Assembly: GCF_937926365.1 (NCBI RefSeq) | Contig: NZ_CALAOH010000044.1 | Span: 1-8,577 of the forward strand | DNA from: an uncultured Azohydromonas sp. | GTDB lineage: Bacteria; Pseudomonadota; Gammaproteobacteria; Burkholderiales; Burkholderiaceae_C | Length of the DNA stretch: 8,577 bases | Reading direction: 5' to 3' | Shown: positions 1 to 6,985 of the stretch, piece after piece | Layout of the letters: each line of letters starts with the position of its first letter | Position numbering within the stretch: position 1 is the stretch's first letter | Made by a program: the position numbers and the translations under genes | The notes under the pieces: model-generated | Told to the model about the DNA's origin: nothing | Database searches by the model: none | Seen by the model: the letters and a program-made list of their open reading frames with translations, nothing else

Positions 1-390
1 CATGGTGCGCCAGCTGCACGTCCACGTCATCGCCCGCTTCACCACCGATGCGGCCGGGCCGAAGGCCACCACCGTGCTGCCCAGGCGCAGCGCGGCGCGC
101 GGCGGCCAGGGCGCGACGCGGCCGCTCTCCAGCGTCTCGCCGGCGAGATCCACGGTGCCGCTCAGCACTTCCAGCAGCGCGTGGCCGCCGGCGGCGGCGA
201 TGCGCACGCGCGCGGCGGGGCCGGCGGGGTCGTGCAGCAGCAGGTCGGCCTTGCCGTCATCGATGATGGTGTCGGCCACGGCCAGCACGCAGGTGCCGGC
301 CAGCGGCGCCCGCGCCCCGGCCTGCGGGCCTTCGAGGACGCGCAGCTCCAGCGCGTCGTCGTCCAGGGCGGAGAAGGCGGTGTGGTCCAT
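1..390 (-). CDS. sctD: SctD (HrpW/HrpD5/YscD family) inner-membrane ring protein, N-terminal part, cut by window start
   Basis: 130 codons are visible and the frame stays open to base 1. The start is ATG at 390-388 with an AAAGGA-like Shine-Dalgarno on the complement of 399-405. Residues 14-112 look like the cytosolic FHA-like domain of SctD: a first strand 'LELRVLEGPQAGARAPL', then 'DLLLHDP' near 49-55, and the end pattern 'SGTVDLAGETLESG...LRLGSTVVAFGP'. SctD forms the outer ring of the inner-membrane basal body; its membrane segment and periplasmic ring domains would lie beyond the window. The last residues seen (113-130, Trp-rich, 'MTWTCSW') are less typical, so a frameshift or divergent linker is possible. 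It lies downstream of sctC in the same direction, separated by a repeat-bearing gap. Family assignment rests on pattern recognition only. Confidence 0.62.
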   Translation of the reverse strand, partial: MDHTAFSALDDDALELRVLEGPQAGARAPLAGTCVLAVADTIIDDGKADLLLHDPAGPAARVRIAAAGGHALLEVLSGTVDLAGETLESGRVAPWPPRAALRLGSTVVAFGPAASVVKRAMTWTCSWRTM

Positions 391-788
391 GCCCGTTGTC
401 CTTTCGTTGCAATCTCAAGCAGGTGCTGAAAGTGCCTTGTCATGCCTGTGAAGGCGCTGTGCTGTCGGGCAAAGGCGGCTGAGCGCTGGCCGTGAGCTGA
501 GTTGCTTCGTTAACTACTTCGTCATTCCCGCGAAGCCGGGAATCCAGGCGGCCCCACGTTGGCGCGAAGCCAAGGTGCTGCGAACCAACCCTCCAAACCT
601 TCCCGACCTTCCGCCCGATCCGCTTGCGGCGGCTTGGGGACCGCCTGGGCTCCCGCCTCCGCGGGAGTGACGAGTCGGCGTGCGAACCGGCTTGGCTTGC
701 GAGATGCCACAGGGAGTAGTTCCCCGGACAGCACTGCGCGGAAGCGGCCATGGCATGCATTGCGTCATCAACCATTCCGGAGCCGGCA
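391..788. other. 398-base intergenic gap between sctC and sctD
   Basis: There is no convincing gene here. Bases 391-405 hold the sctD ribosome-binding region. Bases 516-675 hold a palindromic interspersed element, listed separately. The small open frames crossing the gap give phrases such as 'SRLRGNDE' and 'VTPAEAGAQ', which are typical mistranslations of this repeat type in proteobacterial annotations. Bases 676-788, just after the sctC stop in the minus direction, show only short palindromes (CCATGG, GCATGC, ATGCAT around 748-760). I see no T-run terminator on the minus strand, so sctD may still be reached by readthrough from sctC. Confidence 0.7.
516..675. repeat. REP-like interspersed palindromic element (inverted pair)
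   Basis: The left arm (about 522-555) and the right arm (about 637-670) are inverted copies of each other, matching at 25 of the first 30 positions. Each arm is also a hairpin on its own: TTCCCG (525-530) pairs with CGGGAA (537-542), and CTCCCGC (650-656) with GCGGGAG (661-667). A further small stem, TTGGC/GCCAA, lies at 559-573. The motif 'CGTCATTCCCGCGAAG..GGGAATCCA' is a familiar dispersed intergenic repeat in many Proteobacteria. I infer a non-coding mobile or REP/BIME-like element inserted in the sctC-sctD spacer. Its copy number in this genome cannot be judged from here. Confidence 0.75.
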
Positions 789-2621
789 TCAGCGCCCGGG
801 GCTCATCGCGTCCAGGTCGATCTCCACCGGCGCGCGCTCGGGCGTGTAGCGCGAGCCGGCGGCCGGGGCCGCGGCCACCGGCGGGACGGCCGGCTGCAGC
901 GCGGTGTTGGTGGGCGCCGGGCGCGAGTTGGCCAGGCGCGGCGTGATCAGGAACATGCGCTCGATGCGCGCGCTGCTGCTGGTCTTGTTCTTGAACAGGT
1001 TGCCCACCACCGGGGCGTCGCCCAGGCCCGGCACCTTGTCCACGTTGCTGGTGCTCACCTCGCGCGTCATGCCGCCGATGAGCAGGCTCTCGCCCTCGGC
1101 GATCAGCGCCTGCGTGTTGATGCTGGAGCGCTCGACGATGGGGATCTGGTCCACCTGGCGCCCGGTGAGCGCGCCGTCCTCCACGTTGACCAGCAGCTTG
1201 ATGCGCGTGGCGTCCTGGTCGCGGAACACGTGCGGCGTCACGCGCAGCGAGGTGCCGGCGCTGACGTTGAACAGGTCCACCTCCTCGCGCCCGGCCACGC
1301 GCACGAAGAACGTGGAGGTGTTGTCGAACACCGCTTCCACGTTGGAGAGCGTCACCACCTGCGGGCTGGAGACCACGCGCGCCGCGCCCTCGGCCTGCAG
1401 CGCGTTGATGCGGGCGATGAACTGCCCCAGCGAGCCCAGCACCGTGGTGGCCACGCCGCCGCGGCCCAGCGTGCCGGCGGCCAGGTTGCCGAAGGAGGCC
1501 GAGTTGCCGGCGTTGTTCCAGCGCCAGTTGACGCCCAGCTCGCGCAGCCGGTCGGTGTTGACGTCGATGATGGTCGCCTCGATCTCCAGCGACTGCGGCT
1601 CCACGTCCAGCGCGGCGATGAGCTGCTCGTAGCGCGCCAGCCGCTCGGCCACGTCGCGCACGATGATGGCGTTCAGGCGCGGCTCGGCCTCGATGCTGAC
1701 CTGGCGCGGGTCGTAGGCCACCGCCGGGCCGGCCGGGGCGCTGGCCGCGGGGGCCTCGCCCGCGGGAACCGCGGTGCTGTTGAGCGCGTTGACCAGCGCG
1801 TCCACCGCGCGGCCGCGCGCGGCGTCGGCGGATTCCTTGTTGCGCTCGGCCGAGGTGGGCGCCACGCCCTGCGAGGACAGGCCCTGGCCCTTGAGCTTGG
1901 GCAGCGTCGGCCGCAGCGCGACGTCCTGCGCGCCGGCACCGCCGGGGCGCGAGCCCACCAGCGAGCGCAGGATGGACGCCACCCCTGGCACCACGATCTG
2001 CCGCCCGCCGAGGTTCACGGTGGTGTCCTGCGCCCAGGCGTAGCGCAGGTAAAAAACCTTGAAATCCATCTGTCCCGGCACGGCCGGCGCGGTGGCCGCG
2101 GCCTGCACCGACTGCGCGGCGCGGACCAGTTCGTCGATCTGTTCGGCGAAGCGCTTGGTGCCGCTGATGACGAGCTGGCTGCCCGCCGTCAGGCGCAGCG
2201 TGTTGCGCGCGTCGGGCAGGCCCAGCGCCTGCGCCTCGCGCATCACGCGCTCGGCGGCGGCGGGCGCCAGCGCCTGGCTGCGGTTGACCAGCTCGGTGGC
2301 CGGCACCACGTGCATGGCCGCGCCGTCGTAGTAGGTCACCAGGTTGTAGACGCGCGCCACGTCGCGCAGCACGCGCTCGGCCGGGCCGCTGAAGTTGCCG
2401 TTGACGCTGCCCGAGAGCTGCGGGCTGATCACGGCCGGCACGTCCACCGAGGCGAAGAGGTTCTGCAGGAACGCGGCCACCGGCTGCTCGCGCGCGGTGA
2501 GCGTCAGCGGGCGCGCCGCGTTGGGCATGGGCGCGGCCAGCGCGGCGGCCGTGGCGGCGCCGCAGAGCAGGGCGCAGGCGGTGCGGCGCAGGGCGCGCGG
2601 CAGGGCAGTGAAGGTGTTCAC
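789..2621 (-). CDS. sctC: SctC (HrcC/YscC) outer-membrane secretin of the T3SS
   Basis: 610 residues, close to the size of Xanthomonas-type HrcC. It forms the outer-membrane channel through which the needle passes. Residues 1-30 are a Sec signal peptide (Arg-rich start, then 'CALLCGAATAAALAA'). N0/N1-type periplasmic domains follow: 'LTLTAREQPVAAFLQNLF' at 39-56, and 'VYNLVTYYDG' at 91-100. Another ring domain begins with 'FKVFYLRYAWAQDT' (187-200), and an Ala/Pro-rich insert lies at about 260-305. The secretin core runs from about 306 to 563 and holds 'VVSSPQVVTLSNVEAVFDN' and the family motif 'VPGLGDAPVVGNLF' (530-543). The 45-residue tail is Pro/Ala-rich and may be a pilotin-binding segment. 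The GTG start (2621-2619) is chosen because it overlaps the sctV stop as GTGA, has GGAGG just upstream (complement of 2626-2630), and is the only start that keeps the signal peptide. Translational coupling to sctV is likely. Confidence 0.95.
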   Translation of the reverse strand: MNTFTALPRALRRTACALLCGAATAAALAAPMPNAARPLTLTAREQPVAAFLQNLFASVDVPAVISPQLSGSVNGNFSGPAERVLRDVARVYNLVTYYDGAAMHVVPATELVNRSQALAPAAAERVMREAQALGLPDARNTLRLTAGSQLVISGTKRFAEQIDELVRAAQSVQAAATAPAVPGQMDFKVFYLRYAWAQDTTVNLGGRQIVVPGVASILRSLVGSRPGGAGAQDVALRPTLPKLKGQGLSSQGVAPTSAERNKESADAARGRAVDALVNALNSTAVPAGEAPAASAPAGPAVAYDPRQVSIEAEPRLNAIIVRDVAERLARYEQLIAALDVEPQSLEIEATIIDVNTDRLRELGVNWRWNNAGNSASFGNLAAGTLGRGGVATTVLGSLGQFIARINALQAEGAARVVSSPQVVTLSNVEAVFDNTSTFFVRVAGREEVDLFNVSAGTSLRVTPHVFRDQDATRIKLLVNVEDGALTGRQVDQIPIVERSSINTQALIAEGESLLIGGMTREVSTSNVDKVPGLGDAPVVGNLFKNKTSSSARIERMFLITPRLANSRPAPTNTALQPAVPPVAAAPAAGSRYTPERAPVEIDLDAMSPGR

Positions 2622-4576
2622 GCGGCCTCCAGCATCGGCGCGGCCGGCAGGGCCACGCGTTCGAGCACGTCGAGCTGCAGCGTGGGCATGAGCTCGTGAT
2701 AGGACAGCACGGGGGTGTCGAAGCACTCGGCCTCGATCAGCCGCCGCACGTGCCAGCGGATGTCGATGGGCGTGAGCAGCGCCGAGGGCTGGTGGCGGTG
2801 CACCGCGGCGCCCAGCGCCTGGCTGATGCGCTGCGCCACCGCGGGCTCCAGCGCCAGCTGCGAGCCGCTGCTGTTGGTGCGCACGCCCTGGCGCAGCAGG
2901 TCCTCCAGCGCCGGGTCCAGCATCAGCGCGCGCAGCTTGCCGCTGGGCGCCACCTGCCAGCTGATCTGGCGCTTGAGCGCGATGCGCGCCAGCTCGGCCA
3001 GCGAGTGCGCGTCCTTCTCGCGCTGCGCGGCGTCGGCCAGCGCCTCCAGGATGTCGCGCAGGTTGCGGATGGAGACGCCTTCGCCCACCAGGCGGCGCAG
3101 CACCTCGGCCACGCGCTGCATGGGCAGCGCGCGCAGCACCTCCTTGACCACGTCGGGCATGTCGGTGGAGGCGCGGGTGAGCAGCAGCGTGGTGTCCTGC
3201 GTGCCCAGGAACAGCGGCGCCTGCCGGCGCAGCGACTGGCGCAGCGCGTCGGCCAGGCCGCGGTACACGTCCTCCGTGGGCAGCGGCCCGTGCGCCAGCG
3301 GCACCTCGAAGGCCAGCAGTTCCCAGTCGTCCTCGCCCGCGCCGTGCAGGTGCACGCGCGGCAGGTGCAGGCCCAGCTGCAGTTGAAAATCGTCCAGCAC
3401 CTCCTCCAGCGCGCGGGCCAGCCTGGCGGCGCCGTCGTCCACCAGCAGCCGCGACGGCACGCGCAGCAGCAGCGGCACGGCGGGGCGCGCCTGGGGCAGC
3501 GCGGTGGAGGTGACCTGCGGCGCGGTCTGCAGCTTCTGCACCATGCCGCGCACGGCCGGGTTGCGCGACTGCAGCAGGCGGTCGCGCCAGGCCGGGGTGA
3601 GCAGCACGCCGGCGCCGATGCACAGCAGCGCCAGCGACAGGAAGGCGCCCACCGGGAAGCCCGGCACCAGGCACATCAGCACGCAGATGCCGCCGGCCAC
3701 CAGCAGCACGCGCGGCTTGGCGGTGATCTGCTTGCGGATGGCGTCGCCCAGGTGCTTGTCGTCGTCGTCGCCGCTGCGCGTGACGATCAGGCCCGCGGCC
3801 ATGGCGCCCAGCAGCGCCGGCACCTGCGCCACCATGCCCTCGCCGATGGTCAGGATCGAGTACTTGTGCACGGCGGTGCCCACGTCCATGTCCTGCATCA
3901 CCACGCCCACGGCCAGGCCGCCGAGCAGGTTGATGGCGATGATGACGATGCCGGCGATGGCGTCGCCCTTCACGAACTTCATGGCGCCGTCCAGGCTGCC
4001 GTGGAGCTTGCTTTCCTGCTCCAGCGCCTTGCGCTTGCGCCGGGCCTCGTCCTTGTCGAGCAGGCCCGAGCGCAGGTCGGAGTCGATGGACAGCTGCTTG
4101 CCGGGCATGGCGTCCAGCGAGAAGCGCGCCGCCACCTCGGCCACGCGCTCGGCGCCCTTGGCGATGACGATGAACTGCACCACGGTGATGATCAGGAACA
4201 CCACCAGGCCGACCACGAGGTTGCCGCCCGCAACGACCTTGCCGAAGGTGTCGATGATGTGGCCCGCGTCGCCGTGCAGCAGGATCATGCGCGTGGTGGC
4301 GATGGACAGCGAGAGGCGGAAGAGGGTGGTCATCAGCAGCACGCTGGGGAACACCGAGAACTCCAGCGGCGACTGGATGTAGATGGCCAGCAGCAGCAGC
4401 ATCAGCCCCGAGGCGATGTTGGCCGCCACCAGCAGGTCGATGAGCCACAGCGGCAGCGGCAGCACCATCAGCGCCACGATGGCCACCACGCCCGCGACCA
4501 GCAGCAGGTCGCTGTAGCGCGACAGCACGCTCTCGGGCGTCTTGCCGGAGCTGCGGAAGAAGTCGGCCATGCTCAT
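2618..4576 (-). CDS. sctV: SctV (HrcV/YscV/FlhA family) export-gate protein
   Basis: 652 residues, slightly short of the usual 650-700. SctV is the large inner-membrane export-gate subunit; in the family a nonameric cytosolic ring docks chaperone-substrate complexes. Residues 20-140 and 205-330 hold the hydrophobic segments. Between them is the FHIPEP-family core: 'RFSLDAMPGKQLSIDSDLRS' (151-170), 'GLLDKDEARRKRKALEQE' (171-188), then 'GDAIAGIVIIAINLLGG' (204-220). Residues about 360-652 are the cytosolic domain, with the conserved end pattern 'LTPIDIRWHVRRLIEAECFD' (601-620) followed by 'PVLSYHELMP'. ATG at 4576 is preferred over ATG at 4570 because the GAGGGGG ribosome-binding stretch lies at a better distance. 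It sits 76 bases after the transglycosylase gene and overlaps sctC. It is an injectisome rather than flagellar paralogue by context (secretin next door). Confidence 0.96.
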   Translation of the reverse strand: MSMADFFRSSGKTPESVLSRYSDLLLVAGVVAIVALMVLPLPLWLIDLLVAANIASGLMLLLLAIYIQSPLEFSVFPSVLLMTTLFRLSLSIATTRMILLHGDAGHIIDTFGKVVAGGNLVVGLVVFLIITVVQFIVIAKGAERVAEVAARFSLDAMPGKQLSIDSDLRSGLLDKDEARRKRKALEQESKLHGSLDGAMKFVKGDAIAGIVIIAINLLGGLAVGVVMQDMDVGTAVHKYSILTIGEGMVAQVPALLGAMAAGLIVTRSGDDDDKHLGDAIRKQITAKPRVLLVAGGICVLMCLVPGFPVGAFLSLALLCIGAGVLLTPAWRDRLLQSRNPAVRGMVQKLQTAPQVTSTALPQARPAVPLLLRVPSRLLVDDGAARLARALEEVLDDFQLQLGLHLPRVHLHGAGEDDWELLAFEVPLAHGPLPTEDVYRGLADALRQSLRRQAPLFLGTQDTTLLLTRASTDMPDVVKEVLRALPMQRVAEVLRRLVGEGVSIRNLRDILEALADAAQREKDAHSLAELARIALKRQISWQVAPSGKLRALMLDPALEDLLRQGVRTNSSGSQLALEPAVAQRISQALGAAVHRHQPSALLTPIDIRWHVRRLIEAECFDTPVLSYHELMPTLQLDVLERVALPAAPMLEAA

Positions 4577-4581
4577 TTGGA

Positions 4582-4615
4582 CCCCCTCGCGCTCCGCGCG
4601 GTCGCCCCGAGGGGG
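4582..4615. repeat. Inverted repeat overlapping the sctV ribosome-binding site
   Basis: CCCCCTCG (4582-4589) is perfectly complementary to CGAGGGGG (4608-4615), with an 18-base GC-rich loop. On the minus strand the arm nearest sctV supplies the GAGGGGG stretch that serves as the sctV Shine-Dalgarno, ending about six bases from the ATG. A folded mRNA would therefore hide the ribosome-binding site. Similar CCCCCTCG...GGGGG hairpins are, as I recall, common between genes in Comamonadaceae, so it may be a dispersed repeat rather than a dedicated switch. Confidence 0.6.
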
Positions 4616-4618
4616 ACG

Positions 4619-4654
4619 GAGCACTTCCTTCGGAACGGCCGTGCGGAAGTGCTC
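4619..4654. repeat. 10-base perfect inverted repeat over the transglycosylase stop codon
   Basis: GAGCACTTCC (4619-4628) and GGAAGTGCTC (4645-4654) form a perfect 10-base-pair stem. The 16-base loop contains the palindrome ACGGCCGT (4635-4642). The right arm overlaps the TGA stop (4655-4653) of the transglycosylase gene. No T-run follows on the minus strand, so it is not a classical terminator. Together with the neighbouring 4582-4615 stem it fills almost the whole 76-base gap. It may stabilise the upstream mRNA end, reduce readthrough into sctV, or simply be half of a dispersed repeat. Confidence 0.7.
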
Positions 4655-5519
4655 ACAGCGCACCTCCGGCCTTGGCGACGATCTGGCCCGTGGGCGAGAC
4701 GCTGAATTCCTGCTGGAGCCGGCGGTACACCGCCGTCACGTTGCGCACGTAGGCCTGGGTCTCGGCGTAGGGGGGTACGCCGTTGTACTTGGCGACCGCG
4801 CCTTCGCCGGCGTTGTAGGCGGCGAGCACGCGCGTGAGGTCGGCGCCGAAGCGCTGCTGCAGCGTGCGCAGGTAGGCGGCGCTGGCCTGGGCGTTGGTGC
4901 CGGCGTCGAGCAGGCTGCGCTCGGCGTCGCTGCCGGCGCCGAAGCGCTTGCCGGTGGCGGGCATCACCTGCATCACGCCGCGCGCGCCGGCGTGCGAGAT
5001 GGCGCTGGCGTTGTGGCGCGACTCCACGTGCGCGATGGCGTGCATCAGCAGCGGGTCGATGCCGTGGGACTGCGCCGCCGACATCAGCGCGGGGGCGACC
5101 ACCAGCACGCGGCGGCCGTGGCTGTCGTTCACGGGGGCCGGGGCGCGGCGCGGGGCGGGCAGCATTTGCGGCTGCACCTGCGGCTCGGCCGGCACGGCGT
5201 AGGGGTCCGCCGCGGGCTCGGCCATGCGGATGGTCACGGAGGCCGGGCCGCGGTTGTAGAGGTCCAGCTGCGCGGAGCGGTGCAGCCTGGCCTCGCCGTT
5301 GAGCACTGCGCACTCCTGGGCGATGAGGCGGAACTTCTCGGTGCTGGGGCCCTTCTCGGCGGATTTCACATCGGGCAGCGGGCCGCTGCAGACCTGTTGC
5401 GCCCGGGCCTGCGGCGCGGCGGCCAGCAGCGCGGCGAGCAGCAGGCCGCCGCTCATGAGCGCGAGGCGCTGCGGCTGCGGGTGGCGGAGAGCGGTTGTTC
5501 TGATGGCAGGCGGCTTCAT
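4653..5519 (-). CDS. T3SS-associated lytic transglycosylase (SLT family, Hpa2/IagB-like)
   Basis: 288 residues. Predicted to cleave peptidoglycan glycan strands in the periplasm so that the secretion apparatus can cross the wall. Residues 1-40 are a long signal peptide (basic start, 'LMSGGLLLAALLAAAPQARA'), with cleavage probably before QQVCSG. Residues 41-130 are a family-variable region rich in Ala/Pro, with cysteines at 44 and 70. Residues 138-270 are the SLT/lysozyme-like domain. The likely catalytic glutamate is E166 in 'HAIAHVESRHN', followed by 'ARGVMQVMPATG' (179-190) and the 'AYNAG' motif (234-238). ATG at 5519 has GGAG at a 6-base spacing (complement of 5526-5529); an internal Met at 22 could also start a functional signal peptide. 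It is first in the minus-strand operon, ahead of sctV. The domain call is firm; its dedication to the T3SS is inferred from position. Confidence 0.92.
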   Translation of the reverse strand: MKPPAIRTTALRHPQPQRLALMSGGLLLAALLAAAPQARAQQVCSGPLPDVKSAEKGPSTEKFRLIAQECAVLNGEARLHRSAQLDLYNRGPASVTIRMAEPAADPYAVPAEPQVQPQMLPAPRRAPAPVNDSHGRRVLVVAPALMSAAQSHGIDPLLMHAIAHVESRHNASAISHAGARGVMQVMPATGKRFGAGSDAERSLLDAGTNAQASAAYLRTLQQRFGADLTRVLAAYNAGEGAVAKYNGVPPYAETQAYVRNVTAVYRRLQQEFSVSPTGQIVAKAGGAL

Positions 5520-5791
5520 GGGGCGCTCCAGGCGGGGAACCAGGTGGCGCTGGGTTGCGGCCGCGGGGCGGAGGGTTCATGCCGCGTGCAGCTCAGGCGT
5601 GCGTCTTCCCCCAGGCGCGGCGGGTCGCCGGCCACTGCGTCGTCGAACACGTGCGGAAGTTCACGCTCGCCCCGTGCGTTGCACCGCGCGCCGCCCCGGC
5701 GCATCGAATTGGTAACGCCCGCAGTTGGGAATGAACCCAATCGGCAATGGCCGCAACGCAGGGGCCATCACCACCTCTCGCGGGAGCTGCC
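5520..5791. promoter_or_regulatory. Divergent intergenic region between the transglycosylase/sctV operon and the sctU operon
   Basis: The 272 bases between two oppositely directed T3SS operons should contain both promoters. The edges hold the ribosome-binding sites GGAG for the transglycosylase (complement of 5526-5529) and GGGAG for sctU (5782-5786). I found no good PIP/hrpII box (two TTCG elements 15-16 bases apart) on either strand and no complete HrpL box. GGAACC at 5536-5541 lacks a matching downstream element. A small inverted repeat TTGGG/CCCAA lies at 5725-5740. Two short overlapping open frames on opposite strands (5704-5516 minus, 62 aa; 5579-5734 plus, 51 aa) are not recognisable. 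Confidence 0.45.
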
Positions 5792-6985
5792 ATGGCCGAG
5801 GACAGCGGCGACAAGACCGAGAAACCCACACCGAAGAAGCTGCAGGACGCGCGCAAGAAAGGCGACGTGCCCAAGAGCAAGGAAATCACCAGCACGCTGC
5901 TGCTGGGCGTGTGGCTGGGCCTGGGCACCTTCGCCGTGGATCAGGCGGCCCAGCGCGTGGGCGCGCTGTTCGAGGCCTTCTTCGTCACCGTCGGCCAGGG
6001 CTGGACCCTCACGGGCTTCGCCGGCGCGGTGCGCGCGCTGGGCATGCAGGCGCTCGAAGCCGGGCTGCTGCTCACCGCGCTGCTGCTGGCGCCGGTGGCC
6101 GCGGCGGGGCTGCTGATCGACTTCCTGCAGATGGGCCCGATCCTGACCTTCGAGAAGGTGATGCCCAAGCTGGAGAACATGAACCCGGTCCAGGGCGTCA
6201 AGCGCATGTTCTCGATGGACAACCTGGTCGAGCTGCTCAAGGCCGTGATCAAGGCGGCGCTGCTGCTGTTCATCGGCTGGCTGGTGCTGCGCGCGGCGCT
6301 GCCGCAGCTCGTGGGCCTGGCGCGCTCGCCGCAGACCTCGCCGCAGCTCATCGGCGCGCTGGCCTGGGAGCTGAGCTCGCGGCTGGTGACGTGGACGCTG
6401 GGCGTCTTCGCCTTCGTCGCGCTGCTGGACATCGTCTACCAGCGCCACTCCTTCGAAAAGAAGATGCGCATGAGCCTGCGCGACATCAAGCAGGAGTACA
6501 AGGAAAGCGAAGGCGACCCGATCATCAAGCAGCAGCGCAAGCAGGCGCATCAGGAGTGGTCGCAGCAGAACCAGACCCAGGCCGCGCGCAACGCCAACGT
6601 GCTGGTGGTCAACCCCACGCACGTGGCCATCGCCATCGACTACGACCGCGAGACCTCGCCCGTGCCCACCATCGCCGCCAAGGGCGAGGACCACGTGGCG
6701 CGCGCCATGCGCGAGGCGGCCGAGGAGGCGGGCGTGCCCATCGTGCGCAACGTGCCGCTGGCGCGCGATCTCCTGGCGCGCGGCGAGATCGGCGAGATCG
6801 TGCCCGGCGACCTGTTCGAGATCATCGCCGAGGTGGTCCTGTGGGCGCGCGAGGTGCGTGAGCGCGTCGATGCCCAGCGCCGCGAAGCCGATGGCGAAGT
6901 CGTGCCCCCGCTGCCCGCGCCGCGCCTGCAGGCGCCCGGCGAAGACCTCACCCACTACCCGGATGAATCATGGAACCGTTCGTGA
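5792..6985 (+). CDS. sctU: SctU (HrcU/YscU/FlhB family) autocleaving export-switch protein
   Basis: 397 residues, somewhat longer than the usual 350-360. SctU sits in the inner membrane beside the export core and changes substrate class after self-cleavage. The N-terminus 'KTEKPTPKKLQDARKKGDVP' (8-27) is the family hallmark and fixes the start at ATG 5792 with GGGAG at 5782-5786; an in-frame ATG at 5747 would add a Pro/Ala-rich lead with no family match. Hydrophobic segments lie at about 32-50, 85-112, 150-172 and 195-216. The linker 'DIKQEYKESEGDPIIKQQRK' (231-250) precedes the autocleavage site N274-P275-T276-H277, which is intact. The C-terminal domain continues to 'VVLWAREVRERV' (348-359). 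A Pro/Glu-rich tail of about 38 residues follows; it is the source of the extra length. It overlaps the next gene by 16 bases, so the two are probably co-translated. Confidence 0.96.
   Translation: MAEDSGDKTEKPTPKKLQDARKKGDVPKSKEITSTLLLGVWLGLGTFAVDQAAQRVGALFEAFFVTVGQGWTLTGFAGAVRALGMQALEAGLLLTALLLAPVAAAGLLIDFLQMGPILTFEKVMPKLENMNPVQGVKRMFSMDNLVELLKAVIKAALLLFIGWLVLRAALPQLVGLARSPQTSPQLIGALAWELSSRLVTWTLGVFAFVALLDIVYQRHSFEKKMRMSLRDIKQEYKESEGDPIIKQQRKQAHQEWSQQNQTQAARNANVLVVNPTHVAIAIDYDRETSPVPTIAAKGEDHVARAMREAAEEAGVPIVRNVPLARDLLARGEIGEIVPGDLFEIIAEVVLWAREVRERVDAQRREADGEVVPPLPAPRLQAPGEDLTHYPDESWNRS

Noticed and set aside
440..789. Small minus-strand frames in the sctC-sctD gap
   Set aside because: Their sequences ('SRLRGNDE', 'VTPAEAGAQ') are translations of the interspersed repeat, a known source of false genes.
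750..2699. 649-codon open frame on the plus strand, opposite sctC
   Set aside because: It is Arg/His/Gln/Ala-rich, mirrors the codon bias of sctC on the other strand and has no recognisable domain; it is an antisense shadow of a GC-rich gene.
2622..4448. Upstream extension of the sctC frame giving a 1219-codon protein
   Set aside because: The extra part lies inside sctV in another frame and is low-complexity. The GTG start at 2621 restores a signal peptide and a normal secretin length.
2696..4705. 669-codon plus-strand frame opposite sctV, extremely rich in Gln and His
   Set aside because: This composition is the usual product of reading a GC-rich membrane-protein gene backwards; sctV on the minus strand is certain.
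5536..5541. GGAACC as part of an HrpL box ahead of sctU
   Set aside because: No CCACNNA-like element lies 15-17 bases downstream and the site is about 250 bases from the sctU start.
5768..6955. 395-codon minus-strand frame opposite sctU
   Set aside because: His/Gln/Arg-rich antisense shadow of sctU with no domain match.
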